DNA from: Rhizobium leguminosarum
GTDB lineage: Bacteria > Pseudomonadota > Alphaproteobacteria > Rhizobiales > Rhizobiaceae
Length of the DNA: 64,000 nucleotides
Direction: 5' to 3'
Assembly (NCBI RefSeq): GCF_001679785.1
Contig: NZ_CP016286.1
Location: forward strand, 1,178,001-1,242,000
The notes under the pieces are model-generated. The model was not told where the DNA came from. It saw nothing but the letters and a program-made list of their open reading frames with translations, and made no database searches. The position numbers and the translations under genes are program-made. Positions 44,910 to 53,608 of the stretch are shown here, in pieces (position 1 is the stretch's first letter; each line of letters begins with the position of its first letter).

Positions 44910-45043
44910 TTTCGTCTCCGCTTTTGTTGTCAATTCTTCAAAAATTATGCATCAAGACTAGATTCTTCAATATGACAGTTTCGAGCCTCGATTTGGCCGA
45001 AAGCGTTCTTATAACATGGCGACCGAGTCCAAGGAGTTAATGA

Positions 45044-45880
45044 ATGTTCCGATCGAGTCTTGTCGCTCTGCTTCTCGCCAGCGTTTCCGCCAATGCATGG
45101 GCGGCTGCGCCCGCGGTTAGCGCTGCGATCGCGACCGGCCTCGTCGCACATCGCGCGGTCTACGATCTGGAATTGAAGGATGCCTCGGACCGCTCCGGCA
45201 TCGCCGCCATGTACGGTCGCATGGTCTATGAGTTCGACGGCAGCTATTGCCAGGGCTTCACCACCAATTTCCGCTTCGTGACGCAGATCGACACCGGCGA
45301 CAGCGTGCGTGTCAGCGATCAGCAGACGAAGACGTTCGAAAACCTGAAGGACGGCAAGTTCACTTTCGACACCAAATCCTTCACCGACGAGCAGCTCGAT
45401 AAAGAGGTCAACGGTGCGGCGCAGGACCAGCCTGATGGTGTCAAGGTCGATCTCAAGCAGCCGGCGAGCCGCGAGCTGCAGCTTTTAGAAAGCCGTTTTC
45501 CCACAGAACATATGCTCGATGTGATCCAGCACGCCAAGGACGGCAAGCGCTTCTTCGAGGCGCGCGTTTTCGACGGTTCGGACGACGGCGACAAGTCGCT
45601 GGCGACGACGACGATCGTCGGCAAGCAGGAGACGCCGATCGCCGAGGAAGCCGATGCCGGCAACGCCGGCGCCTTCTCCAAGACGGCTTTCTGGCCGGTG
45701 ACGATCGCCTATTTCAACGAAAGTGCGAAATCGGATGCGTTGCCGGTCTACCGCATGTCCTTCAAGCTCTATGAGAACGGCATTACCCGCGATCTGACGA
45801 TGGATTACGGTGATTTCGTCCTGACCGGCAAGCTCGCCAAGCTGGAGCTGCTCGACCGCAAGGCCGAGGTTTGCAAGTAG
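45044..45880 (+). CDS. eipB: Cell envelope integrity protein EipB, copy 1
   Basis: The 278-residue protein has a signal peptide (about 1-22) and the DUF1849 fold. It starts 'MFRSSLVALLLASVSANAWA' and contains 'LVAHRAVYDLELKDASDRSGI' and 'GRMVYEFDGSYCQGF'. Cys69 and Cys277 correspond to the disulphide described for Brucella EipB, a periplasmic beta-spiral protein needed for envelope integrity. The ribosome-binding site is AAGGAG. The second, identical copy begins 98 bp after its stop. A promoter is expected between 44,934 and 45,011, outside the repeated unit. Confidence 0.93.
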   Translation: MFRSSLVALLLASVSANAWAAAPAVSAAIATGLVAHRAVYDLELKDASDRSGIAAMYGRMVYEFDGSYCQGFTTNFRFVTQIDTGDSVRVSDQQTKTFENLKDGKFTFDTKSFTDEQLDKEVNGAAQDQPDGVKVDLKQPASRELQLLESRFPTEHMLDVIQHAKDGKRFFEARVFDGSDDGDKSLATTTIVGKQETPIAEEADAGNAGAFSKTAFWPVTIAYFNESAKSDALPVYRMSFKLYENGITRDLTMDYGDFVLTGKLAKLELLDRKAEVCK

Positions 45881-45977
45881 GCGACGGGCTCTCGCCTGTC
45901 ATAAAACTGTATCATAAAATTCACTATGGTTCGGCGATCAGCGATTAACATGGCGACCGAGTCCAAGGAGTTAATGA

Positions 45978-46814
45978 ATGTTCCGATCGAGTCTTGTCGC
46001 TCTGCTTCTCGCCAGCGTTTCCGCCAATGCATGGGCGGCTGCGCCCGCGGTTAGCGCTGCGATCGCGACCGGCCTCGTCGCACATCGCGCGGTCTACGAT
46101 CTGGAATTGAAGGATGCCTCGGACCGCTCCGGCATCGCCGCCATGTACGGTCGCATGGTCTATGAGTTCGACGGCAGCTATTGCCAGGGCTTCACCACCA
46201 ATTTCCGCTTCGTGACGCAGATCGACACCGGCGACAGCGTGCGTGTCAGCGATCAGCAGACGAAGACGTTCGAAAACCTGAAGGACGGCAAGTTCACTTT
46301 CGACACCAAATCCTTCACCGACGAGCAGCTCGATAAAGAGGTCAACGGTGCGGCGCAGGACCAGCCTGATGGTGTCAAGGTCGATCTCAAGCAGCCGGCG
46401 AGCCGCGAGCTGCAGCTTTTAGAAAGCCGTTTTCCCACAGAACATATGCTCGATGTGATCCAGCACGCCAAGGACGGCAAGCGCTTCTTCGAGGCGCGCG
46501 TTTTCGACGGTTCGGACGACGGCGACAAGTCGCTGGCGACGACGACGATCGTCGGCAAGCAGGAGACGCCGATCGCCGAGGAAGCCGATGCCGGCAACGC
46601 CGGCGCCTTCTCCAAGACGGCTTTCTGGCCGGTGACGATCGCCTATTTCAACGAAAGTGCGAAATCGGATGCGTTGCCGGTCTACCGCATGTCCTTCAAG
46701 CTCTATGAGAACGGCATTACCCGCGATCTGACGATGGATTACGGTGATTTCGTCCTGACCGGCAAGCTCGCCAAGCTGGAGCTGCTCGACCGCAAGGCCG
46801 AGGTTTGCAAGTAG
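45978..46814 (+). CDS. eipB: Cell envelope integrity protein EipB, copy 2
   Basis: The 278-residue product is identical to copy 1, including signal peptide, Cys69 and Cys277. Its ribosome-binding site and 32 bp of upstream sequence are also identical. Its own promoter is not evident in the 65 bp of copied downstream sequence, so it may rely on read-through from copy 1. Divergence from copy 1 cannot yet be seen at any codon, which argues for a very recent event. Confidence 0.93.
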   Translation: MFRSSLVALLLASVSANAWAAAPAVSAAIATGLVAHRAVYDLELKDASDRSGIAAMYGRMVYEFDGSYCQGFTTNFRFVTQIDTGDSVRVSDQQTKTFENLKDGKFTFDTKSFTDEQLDKEVNGAAQDQPDGVKVDLKQPASRELQLLESRFPTEHMLDVIQHAKDGKRFFEARVFDGSDDGDKSLATTTIVGKQETPIAEEADAGNAGAFSKTAFWPVTIAYFNESAKSDALPVYRMSFKLYENGITRDLTMDYGDFVLTGKLAKLELLDRKAEVCK

Positions 46815-47005
46815 GCGACGGGCTCTCGCCTGTCATAAAACTGTATCATAAAATTCACTATGGTTCGGCGATCAGCGATGACTGAGTCGCCGTCTGTCGT
46901 CCTGCTTTTCGGGTCGGTGCGATCCTGGTGGCCAAGCCATTGCGACGACGTCTATCTGCTAGACTGCGTAGACCATTACGCATCGCAAGCTTGAAAGCCC
47001 GAACC

Positions 47006-48082
47006 ATGGCCGACACCGATCTCGCGACTGTTCAGAATGCTGCCCTGCCGGTTGTTGTCGCCGATCCGGCGGAAATTGCCCGCATTTCCGATAGCATCAA
47101 TATCACCGACCGTGCCGGCATTTCGGTCTATGGCGACCGCGCCCAGCAGGCGGTCAGCGATTATGCCGACAGGATCCTGCGCGAAGTCCGCAACAAGGAC
47201 CTCGGCGATGTCGGCCGCCTGCTGACCGACATCATCCTCAAATCGAAAAGCCTCGATCCGGCATCGCTGAAGGATAAGGGTTTCCTCAGTCGCATGTTTC
47301 TCTCGGCCAAGGCCCAGCTCGAACGCTTCAAGGCGGAGTTCGAAGACGTGGCCGGCCAGATCGACCGGATCGGCCTGGAGCTCGACCGCCATAAGGATAC
47401 GCTGAGGCGCGACATTGCGCTGCTCGACGACCTGCATGAGGAAACCAGGCATTCGATCATGCGGCTCGAGGCCTATGTTCAGGCCGGCAAGTCTTTTGCC
47501 GAGCGTTTCCGCAGCGTCGATCTGCCGAGGTTGAAGGCGCAAGCCGAGGCGGCGGCGACCGGCCCCGGCGGCGGCATGCTGGAGGCGCAGACCTATCAGG
47601 ACAGCCTGCAGGCGCTCGACCGGCTGGAAAAGCGGGTCTTCTACCTGCAGCAGGCCCGCCAGCTCGGCATCCAGCAATTGCCGCAGATCCGCATCGTTCA
47701 GGCGGGCGACGAAACGCTGATCGAGAATCTGCAGGCGACTTCGGCGCTGACGGTGCCGGCCTGGAAGCAGAAGATGGTGATCCTGCTCGGCCTGACGCGG
47801 CAGAAATCGGCGCTCGACCTGCAGAAGACGGTGACTGACGCCACCAACGACATGATCCGCCAGGCATCCGAAATGATGAAGGACCAGGCGATCGCCATTG
47901 AGCAGCAGTCGCAGCGCGGCATCGTCGATATCGACACGCTCGCCAAGGCGAACAGGGATCTGATCGATACGATATCAGGCGTGCTGCAGGTTCAGGAGGA
48001 GGGGCGCCGCAAGCGGGCGCTCGCCGAACAGCAGATGGAGCAGATGACGATCGAACTCAAGAAGGCGATGACCCAGGCGTGA
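47006..48082 (+). CDS. TelA-family toxic anion resistance protein
   Basis: From ATG 47006 the protein has 358 residues and matches TelA (TelA/KlaA) family, named for plasmid tellurite resistance. It is a helical cytoplasmic protein with conserved 'FLSRMFLSAKAQLERFKAEF', 'LEAYVQAGKSFAERFRS' and 'LTRQKSALDLQKTVTDATNDMIRQASEMM'. The biochemical role is unknown. It is the first of four overlapping or closely spaced genes that include a vWA protein and XpaC. The 26-codon N-terminal extension of the longer frame is rejected. Confidence 0.92.
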   Translation: MADTDLATVQNAALPVVVADPAEIARISDSINITDRAGISVYGDRAQQAVSDYADRILREVRNKDLGDVGRLLTDIILKSKSLDPASLKDKGFLSRMFLSAKAQLERFKAEFEDVAGQIDRIGLELDRHKDTLRRDIALLDDLHEETRHSIMRLEAYVQAGKSFAERFRSVDLPRLKAQAEAAATGPGGGMLEAQTYQDSLQALDRLEKRVFYLQQARQLGIQQLPQIRIVQAGDETLIENLQATSALTVPAWKQKMVILLGLTRQKSALDLQKTVTDATNDMIRQASEMMKDQAIAIEQQSQRGIVDIDTLAKANRDLIDTISGVLQVQEEGRRKRALAEQQMEQMTIELKKAMTQA

Positions 48083-49665
48083 TCGGCAAGATGACGATGC
48101 GAGCACTGCTTTCAGGCCTGGCCCTTCTTGCCGCTCTGCCCCTTGCCGGCTGCAACCCTTTTGGCCAGGGGCCGGATTTCTCAATCGTATCGGGATCGGA
48201 GAACACCGTTCTGCAGCCGATCCTCGAAGAATTCTGCAAACAGAAGAACGCCACCTGCACCTTCAAGTATGAAGGCACGCTCGATATCGGTCTGGCGCTG
48301 CAGAGCGACCAGGGCGTCACGCAGGATGTGGTCTGGCCGGCCTCCAGCGTCTGGGTCGACATGTTCGACACCAAGCGCCGCGTCAAGAGCCTGACCTCGA
48401 TCGCCCAGACGCCGGTGGTCTTGGGCGTGCGCAGGTCGAAGGCGCAGCAGCTCGGCTGGATCGGCAAGGACGTCTTCATGAAGGACATTCTCGCTGCCGT
48501 CGAGAGCGGATCGCTGAAGTTTCTGATGACCTCGGCGACGCAATCCAATTCGGGCGCCAGCGCCTATCTTGCCATGCTGTCGAGCGCGCTCGGCAACAAG
48601 CCGGTGATCGAACCCGGCGATCTCGACGACAAACACGTCCAGGAGAGCGTCCGGTCGCTGCTGTCAGGTGTCGTGCGCTCTTCCGGCTCTTCCGGCTGGC
48701 TTGCCGATCTTTATGTCGAATCCGCCGGCAAGGGCACGGTCTATGATGCGATGTGGAATTATGAGGCGGTGCTGAAGGAAACCAACGACAAGCTCGCCGC
48801 CCTGTCGCAGGAACCGCTTTACGCGATCTATCCGGCCGATGGTGTGGCCATGGCGGATTCGCCGATCGGTTTCGTCGATCATGGCCGCGGGCCTGAAGTC
48901 CAGACCTTCTTCAACGACCTGCTCGCCTATCTCAGCTCGGCCCCCGTGCAGCAGCGCATCGCCGATACCGGCCGGCGTATTCCCTTGACCGGCGTTGCCG
49001 CAAAGCCGGAGCCGAGCTGGAATTTCGATCCCGCCCGGCTGGTGACGGCAATCCGCATGCCGGAGGCGGGCGTCATCCGCCAGGCGCTCAACCTTTATCA
49101 GGCCGCGCTGCGCAAACCGTCCCTGACCGCGCTCTGCCTCGATTTTTCCGGCTCGATGCAGGGTGACGGCGAGGATCAGCTGCAGAAGGCGATGCGTTTC
49201 CTGTTGACGCCTGACGAGGCGAGCAAGGTGCTGGTGCAATGGTCGCCCGCCGATCAGATCATCGTCATTCCCTTCGACGGCACCGTGCGCAACGCCTTCA
49301 TGGCGAGTGGAAATCCGCTGGAGCAGGAGGGGCTGCTGAACGAGATTTCTCGGCAGAAGGCCAATGGCGGCACGAACATGTATGCCTGCGCCGCACGGGC
49401 TCTGCAGCAGATTGCCCGAACCGACGGGCTCTCGACTTATCTGCCTGCCATCGTCATCATGACCGATGGCAAGTCCGATGATAAAAGCCAGGCCTTCACC
49501 AGAGAATGGAACGCGATGGAGCCGCATGTGCCGATCTTTGGCATCACATTCGGCGATGCCGACAAGACCCAGCTCGACAGCCTCGCCAAGCTGACCTCGG
49601 CGCGCGTGTTCGACGGCGGCTCGGATCTCGCCACCGCCTTCCGCACCGCGCGAGGCTACAATTAG
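48079..49665 (+). CDS. Lipoprotein with solute-binding-like region and C-terminal vWA domain
   Basis: The GTG at 48079 overlaps telA by 4 nt. The 528 residues begin with a signal peptide and lipobox 'LAGC' (Cys25). Residues 30-330 resemble a periplasmic solute-binding protein: 'SIVSGSENTVLQPILEEF', 'ATQSNSGASAYLAMLS', 'DGVAMADSPIGFVD'. The C-terminal vWA domain keeps a full metal-ion-dependent adhesion site: D355-x-S357-x-S359, T432 and D463. Such domains bind partner proteins through a divalent cation. The ATPases that usually pair with vWA proteins are not adjacent. It is probably anchored in the periplasm. Confidence 0.85.
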   Translation: MIGKMTMRALLSGLALLAALPLAGCNPFGQGPDFSIVSGSENTVLQPILEEFCKQKNATCTFKYEGTLDIGLALQSDQGVTQDVVWPASSVWVDMFDTKRRVKSLTSIAQTPVVLGVRRSKAQQLGWIGKDVFMKDILAAVESGSLKFLMTSATQSNSGASAYLAMLSSALGNKPVIEPGDLDDKHVQESVRSLLSGVVRSSGSSGWLADLYVESAGKGTVYDAMWNYEAVLKETNDKLAALSQEPLYAIYPADGVAMADSPIGFVDHGRGPEVQTFFNDLLAYLSSAPVQQRIADTGRRIPLTGVAAKPEPSWNFDPARLVTAIRMPEAGVIRQALNLYQAALRKPSLTALCLDFSGSMQGDGEDQLQKAMRFLLTPDEASKVLVQWSPADQIIVIPFDGTVRNAFMASGNPLEQEGLLNEISRQKANGGTNMYACAARALQQIARTDGLSTYLPAIVIMTDGKSDDKSQAFTREWNAMEPHVPIFGITFGDADKTQLDSLAKLTSARVFDGGSDLATAFRTARGYN

Positions 49666-49672
49666 GACAGGC

Positions 49673-50290
49673 ATGCGCAACTGGCTCGGCAATGACGGCA
49701 ACTGGATCGTGGCGGGACTGGCGGCGGCAATCACCGTACCGCTCTTGAGCTTTGCCGCCGGCATGCCCTTCTGGATCGCCGCCATCATCGCCCTTCTGGT
49801 CTTTGCCGGCCTCGTCATTCTGCTTGCGCCGCGCCGGCTGTTCGAAGGCCTCGATATCAAGAGCATCGGCAGCGGGCGCGTCGCCTTTGCCCGCGACCTG
49901 CTGGAGGCCGCCGTTCCCTTTGCACAGAGGCTGGAGACTGCCGCCGACACGATAAGCGATCGTCAGATGGCAGCCGCAGTCCGGCATCTCGCCGAAATCG
50001 CCGCCGATGTCTTTCACAAGGTCGAGGCCAAGCCCGAAAGCGCCAATGCCGTGCGGCGGTTCCTCTCCTATTATCTGCCGCGTGCTGCCGAGGTGGCGGA
50101 AGGTTTTGCCGTGATCGAGGCCAAGCGCGTTCCAGACCCCAAGCAGTTGGAGGAGGTGCGCGGCGTGCTGGTCAAGCTCGAAGAAGCCTTCGTCCATTAT
50201 GCCGACAGCCTGGTCGATGAGGAACTCGGCACGCTCGACACCGATCTGCGCCTCATCCAGGCATCGCTCAAAGAGGATATCGGACGCTGA
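49673..50290 (+). CDS. XpaC family membrane protein
   Basis: The 205-residue protein has two close N-terminal membrane helices (about 12-29 and 33-52, 'IVAGLAAAITVPLLSFAAG', 'FWIAAIIALLVFAGLVILL'). A helical cytoplasmic part follows, with 'FARDLLEAAVPFAQRLETAAD' and 'RRFLSYYLPRAAEVAEGFAVIEA'. This is the XpaC (5-bromo-4-chloroindolyl phosphate hydrolysis) family, frequently a neighbour of TelA. It lies 7 bp after the vWA gene and overlaps the next gene by 1 nt, so the four genes form one operon. Confidence 0.88.
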   Translation: MRNWLGNDGNWIVAGLAAAITVPLLSFAAGMPFWIAAIIALLVFAGLVILLAPRRLFEGLDIKSIGSGRVAFARDLLEAAVPFAQRLETAADTISDRQMAAAVRHLAEIAADVFHKVEAKPESANAVRRFLSYYLPRAAEVAEGFAVIEAKRVPDPKQLEEVRGVLVKLEEAFVHYADSLVDEELGTLDTDLRLIQASLKEDIGR

Positions 50291-51396
50291 TGGCCCTTTC
50301 TCGTCGCGCCTTTGGAGTGGGACTGCTCGGAGCCGGCGTCGTCGGCACCGGCGGTTATTTCGCCGTCCGGGATCGGCCGGAATTGCAGGGCCTGCTCGGC
50401 AGCCGCACGACGCTGTTCGGCTTCGTCGGCGGCGAGAAGGAGGCCTTCCTGGCCGATCCCGACGTCATCAGGGCGCTCGGCGGATACGGATTGACGGTGG
50501 GCAGCCGTGTCGCCGGCTCCGTCGAGATGGTCCGCGAACAGGCGCTGCTGTCGCAGCATCCGCAATTCCTCTGGCCGTCCTCCTCGATCATGGTCGATAT
50601 CGCCCGGCAGAACGGCATTTCTATCCGTAACGACCGCGTCGTGCTGAACACGCCGATCGTCGTCTATTCCTGGCAGCCCGTCGTCGACGGACTGATGAAA
50701 GCGGGATTGGTGACGGTGACGAACGAAGGCCATCATCAGCTCGATCTCAAGGCGCTGCTTGATGCGATCCTTGCCGGATCCGACTGGTCGAAGCTCGGCG
50801 TCAATTCTCTCTATGGCCGCGCCCGCATTGTATCGACCGATCCCAACCGCTCCAATTCCGGCTTCATGTTCGCAGGTCTGGTGCTCAGCCTGTTCAGCGG
50901 CAATGTCGCGACTTCAGGCGATCTTGCCATCTTCGGCGGCAAGGTGCAGGCGATCTTCCGCAATATGGGCTTCAAGTCGCCGTCCTCAGGCAAACTTTTC
51001 GACCAGTATCTCGCAGGCGGCCTCGGCGGCGAGCCGATGATCGTCGGCTATGAGAACCAGCTGGTCGAATGGATCCTCGCCGATCCCGCACGCTGGGAGC
51101 GAATCAAGGCGAGTGCCGGCGCAAAGCCGGTGGTGCTCTATCCGCGCCCGACCGTCTATTCAGCGCATCCGCTGATCGTCGTCGACGAGAACGCCAACCG
51201 ACTGATCGAAGCGCTGGTGAGCCCGAAGCTCCAGGAGCTTGCCTGGACGAGACACGGCTTCCGCGGCCCGCTGGGGACCGCCACCGGCAACGCCGACAGC
51301 GCGATCGGCACCCTGCTGCCAGCCGAGGTCGATGCCATCCTGCCGATGCCCGACGCAGGCGTCATGCTGTCGCTGCTGCCGACGCTGGCAAGCTGA
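50290..51396 (+). CDS. Tat-exported solute-binding-like protein
   Basis: The 368-residue protein begins 'MALSRRAFGVGLLGAGVVG', a twin-arginine (SRRxF) signal with hydrophobic core, so a folded periplasmic protein is likely. The mature part resembles the solute-binding-like half of the vWA lipoprotein two genes upstream: 'LGVNSLYGRARIVSTDPNRSNSGFMFAGLVLSLF', 'EPMIVGYENQLVEWIL', 'PRPTVYSAHPLIVVDENA'. It lacks the vWA domain. The ligand is unknown. It may compete with, or pair with, the lipoprotein. Confidence 0.75.
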   Translation: MALSRRAFGVGLLGAGVVGTGGYFAVRDRPELQGLLGSRTTLFGFVGGEKEAFLADPDVIRALGGYGLTVGSRVAGSVEMVREQALLSQHPQFLWPSSSIMVDIARQNGISIRNDRVVLNTPIVVYSWQPVVDGLMKAGLVTVTNEGHHQLDLKALLDAILAGSDWSKLGVNSLYGRARIVSTDPNRSNSGFMFAGLVLSLFSGNVATSGDLAIFGGKVQAIFRNMGFKSPSSGKLFDQYLAGGLGGEPMIVGYENQLVEWILADPARWERIKASAGAKPVVLYPRPTVYSAHPLIVVDENANRLIEALVSPKLQELAWTRHGFRGPLGTATGNADSAIGTLLPAEVDAILPMPDAGVMLSLLPTLAS

Positions 51397-51422
51397 GCCG
51401 CCAGGTTTTTTCGGCATAAGCC

Positions 51423-51451
51423 TTGCTTTTGCGCGAAATCGAATGTATGGG
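51423..51451 (+). promoter_or_regulatory. Putative rpsB promoter
   Basis: TTGCTT and TATGGG are separated by 17 bp, leaving a leader of about 120 nt before rpsB. The leader contains a GGGAGAAATCC-type hairpin that could serve S2 autoregulation, which is known in other bacteria. Confidence 0.4.
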
Positions 51452-51577
51452 CACCGGCATTCCACACGTAAGGCATGGGATCGTCCGGGAGAAATCCGGG
51501 CTGTTCCGCCCGGTGGCATCCTCGAAGAGGGTGCTGTTCGCCTTGCGGAGGTTCAACCGGAAAAGGAGTAACAAGGC

Positions 51578-52345
51578 ATGGCATTGCCTGATTTTTCTAT
51601 GCGCCAGCTGCTTGAAGCAGGCGTCCACTTCGGCCACCAGACGCATCGCTGGAACCCGAAGATGAAGCCGTACATTTTCGGCGATCGCAACAACATTCAC
51701 ATCATCGATCTGGCCCAGACCGTTCCGATGCTGTCGCGCGCCCTTCAGGTCGTCAGCGACACCGTTGCCCGCGGCGGCCGCGTTCTCTTCGTCGGCACCA
51801 AGCGCCAGGCGTCTGAGATCATTGCCGACAGCGCCAAGCGCTCGGCCCAGTACTACGTCAACTCGCGCTGGCTCGGCGGCATGATGACGAACTGGAAGAC
51901 GATCTCCAACTCGATCCAGCGCCTGCGCAAGCTCGACGAGATCCTGAACGGCGAAGCCCAGGGCTTCACCAAGAAGGAACGCCTGAACCTCGAGCGCGAA
52001 CGCGAAAAGCTGGACAAGGCTCTTGGCGGTATCCGCGATATGGGCGGCACGCCCGACCTGATGTTCATCATCGACACCAACAAGGAAAAGATCGCGATCG
52101 ACGAAGCCAAGCGCCTCGGCATCCCAGTTGTCGCCATCATCGATTCGAACTGCGATCCGGACCTGATCGACTATCCGATCCCGGGTAACGACGACGCATC
52201 GCGCGCGATCGCTCTTTACTGCGAGCTGATCTCCCGCGCCGCCATCGACGGCATCGCGCGTCAGCAGGGCTCTTCCGGCCGCGATCTCGGCGCATCCTCC
52301 GAAGTTCCGGTCGAGCCGGCTCTCGAGGAAGCAGCCGAAGGCTGA
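51578..52345 (+). CDS. rpsB: 30S ribosomal protein S2
   Basis: The 255-residue protein starts '[29 protein letters not shown]' in register with the S2 signature. Other conserved parts are '[17 protein letters not shown]' and '[31 protein letters not shown]'. An AAAAGGAG ribosome-binding site precedes the ATG. S2 docks on the 30S neck. It begins the rpsB-tsf-pyrH-frr run found across bacteria. Terminator-like hairpins occur between it and tsf. Confidence 0.98.
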   Translation: MALPDFSMRQLLEAGVHFGHQTHRWNPKMKPYIFGDRNNIHIIDLAQTVPMLSRALQVVSDTVARGGRVLFVGTKRQASEIIADSAKRSAQYYVNSRWLGGMMTNWKTISNSIQRLRKLDEILNGEAQGFTKKERLNLEREREKLDKALGGIRDMGGTPDLMFIIDTNKEKIAIDEAKRLGIPVVAIIDSNCDPDLIDYPIPGNDDASRAIALYCELISRAAIDGIARQQGSSGRDLGASSEVPVEPALEEAAEG

Positions 52346-52393
52346 TGAAGGCGGGCGGATCGAAAGGTCCGCCAATGCTTGCAGAGACTGGGA

Positions 52394-52429
52394 AAGGCCG
52401 CTCGCGACTCATCGAAGTTCGGCGGCCTT
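52394..52429 (+). terminator. Hairpin between rpsB and tsf
   Basis: AAGGCCGC pairs with GCGGCCTT across a 20-nt loop. It lacks a T-run, so it may be an attenuator rather than a terminator. Confidence 0.4.
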
Positions 52430-52585
52430 GCCTGTTTCAAGGGGAGGGCGTCAGGCTCTCCGCCCGATAAGTTTCGTTATGGCGCGTCTTCATCACGCTG
52501 TCATACATACAGGTACATTTCGTGCCTCAATCCGGTGCCGAGCCGCGCTTTGCGGCCCACCGTATGAACCGACAAGAGGAAGCTA

Positions 52586-53512
52586 ATGAGCGAGATTACG
52601 GCTGCAATGGTGAAGGAACTGCGCGAAAAGACCGGCGCAGGCATGATGGACTGCAAGAAGGCTCTTGCTGAAACCGCTGGCGACATGGAAGCGGCGATCG
52701 ACTGGTTGCGTGCCAAGGGCATCGCCAAGGCCGACAAGAAGTCCGGCCGCACCGCTGCCGAAGGCCTCATCGGCGTTTCGAGCCAGGGCACCAAGGCCGT
52801 TGTCGTCGAAGTCAATTCCGAAACCGACTTCGTCGCCCGTAACGATGCCTTCCAGGAGCTCGTCCGCGGCATCGCCAAGGTCGCCGTATCCACCGACGGC
52901 ACCGTCGATGCCGTTGCCGCTGCGATCTACCCGGCATCCGGCAAGTCCGTGTCCGACACGATCAAGGATGCGATCGCAACGATCGGCGAGAACATGAACC
53001 TGCGCCGTTCGGTTGCTCTCTCGGTCGAGGACGGCGTCGTCGCCACCTATATCCACAATGCTGTTTCCGACGGCCTCGGCAAGCTCGGCGTTCTCGTTGC
53101 GCTGAAATCGACCGGCGACAAGGAAGCCCTGAACGCCATCGGCCGTCAGGTTGCCATGCACATCGCCGCCACTGCGCCGCTGGCGATCCGCCCGGAAGAA
53201 GTCGATGCCGCCGTCGCCGAGCGCGAGCGCAACGTCTTCATCGAGCAGTCGCGCGCTTCCGGCAAGCCGGACAATATCATCGAGAAGATGGTCGACGGCC
53301 GCATGCGCAAGTTCTTCGAGGAAGTCGCCCTTCTCTCGCAGGCTTTCGTCATCAATCCGGATCTGACGGTCGCAGCCGCCATCAAGGAAGCTGAAAAGGC
53401 CGTCGGCGCGCCGATCGAGGTTGCCGGCATGGCCCGTCTGCTGCTCGGCGAAGGCGTCGAGAAGGAAGAAACCGACTTCGCGGCCGAAGTCGCTGCTGCC
53501 GTCAAGGGTTGA
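52586..53512 (+). CDS. tsf: Translation elongation factor Ts
   Basis: EF-Ts recharges EF-Tu by exchanging GDP. The 308-residue protein has the N-terminal UBA-like '[21 protein letters not shown]' and the conserved '[10 protein letters not shown]', '[13 protein letters not shown]' and '[15 protein letters not shown]'. Length is normal. It is separated by 240 bp from rpsB and 96 bp from pyrH. A GGAAG site precedes the ATG. Confidence 0.98.
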   Translation: MSEITAAMVKELREKTGAGMMDCKKALAETAGDMEAAIDWLRAKGIAKADKKSGRTAAEGLIGVSSQGTKAVVVEVNSETDFVARNDAFQELVRGIAKVAVSTDGTVDAVAAAIYPASGKSVSDTIKDAIATIGENMNLRRSVALSVEDGVVATYIHNAVSDGLGKLGVLVALKSTGDKEALNAIGRQVAMHIAATAPLAIRPEEVDAAVAERERNVFIEQSRASGKPDNIIEKMVDGRMRKFFEEVALLSQAFVINPDLTVAAAIKEAEKAVGAPIEVAGMARLLLGEGVEKEETDFAAEVAAAVKG

Positions 53513-53535
53513 TCTTCCAGCCATAATTGGGAAAA

Positions 53536-53573
53536 CACGAGGGGCATCGCGTGACAACGCGGTGCCCTTCGTG
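53536..53573 (+). terminator. Stem-loop between tsf and pyrH
   Basis: CACGAGGGGCATCGCG pairs with CGCGGTGCCCTTCGTG (16 bp with few mismatches) around TGACAA. It has no T-run after it. It could partly terminate tsf transcripts or stabilise them. Confidence 0.45.
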
Positions 53574-53608
53574 TATCGGGCATTCACGGCAATTTACGAG
53601 GAGCCAAG

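Larger units (their letters stand above)
45012..46879. repeat. Perfect-looking 934-bp tandem duplication containing eipB
   Basis: Units 45012-45945 and 45946-46879 read identically in both coding and flanking bases. Each holds a full eipB gene, 32 bp upstream and 65 bp downstream. The sequence diverges immediately at both outer ends, with no microhomology at the junction. It is either a very recent duplication or an assembly artefact. Confidence 0.9.
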
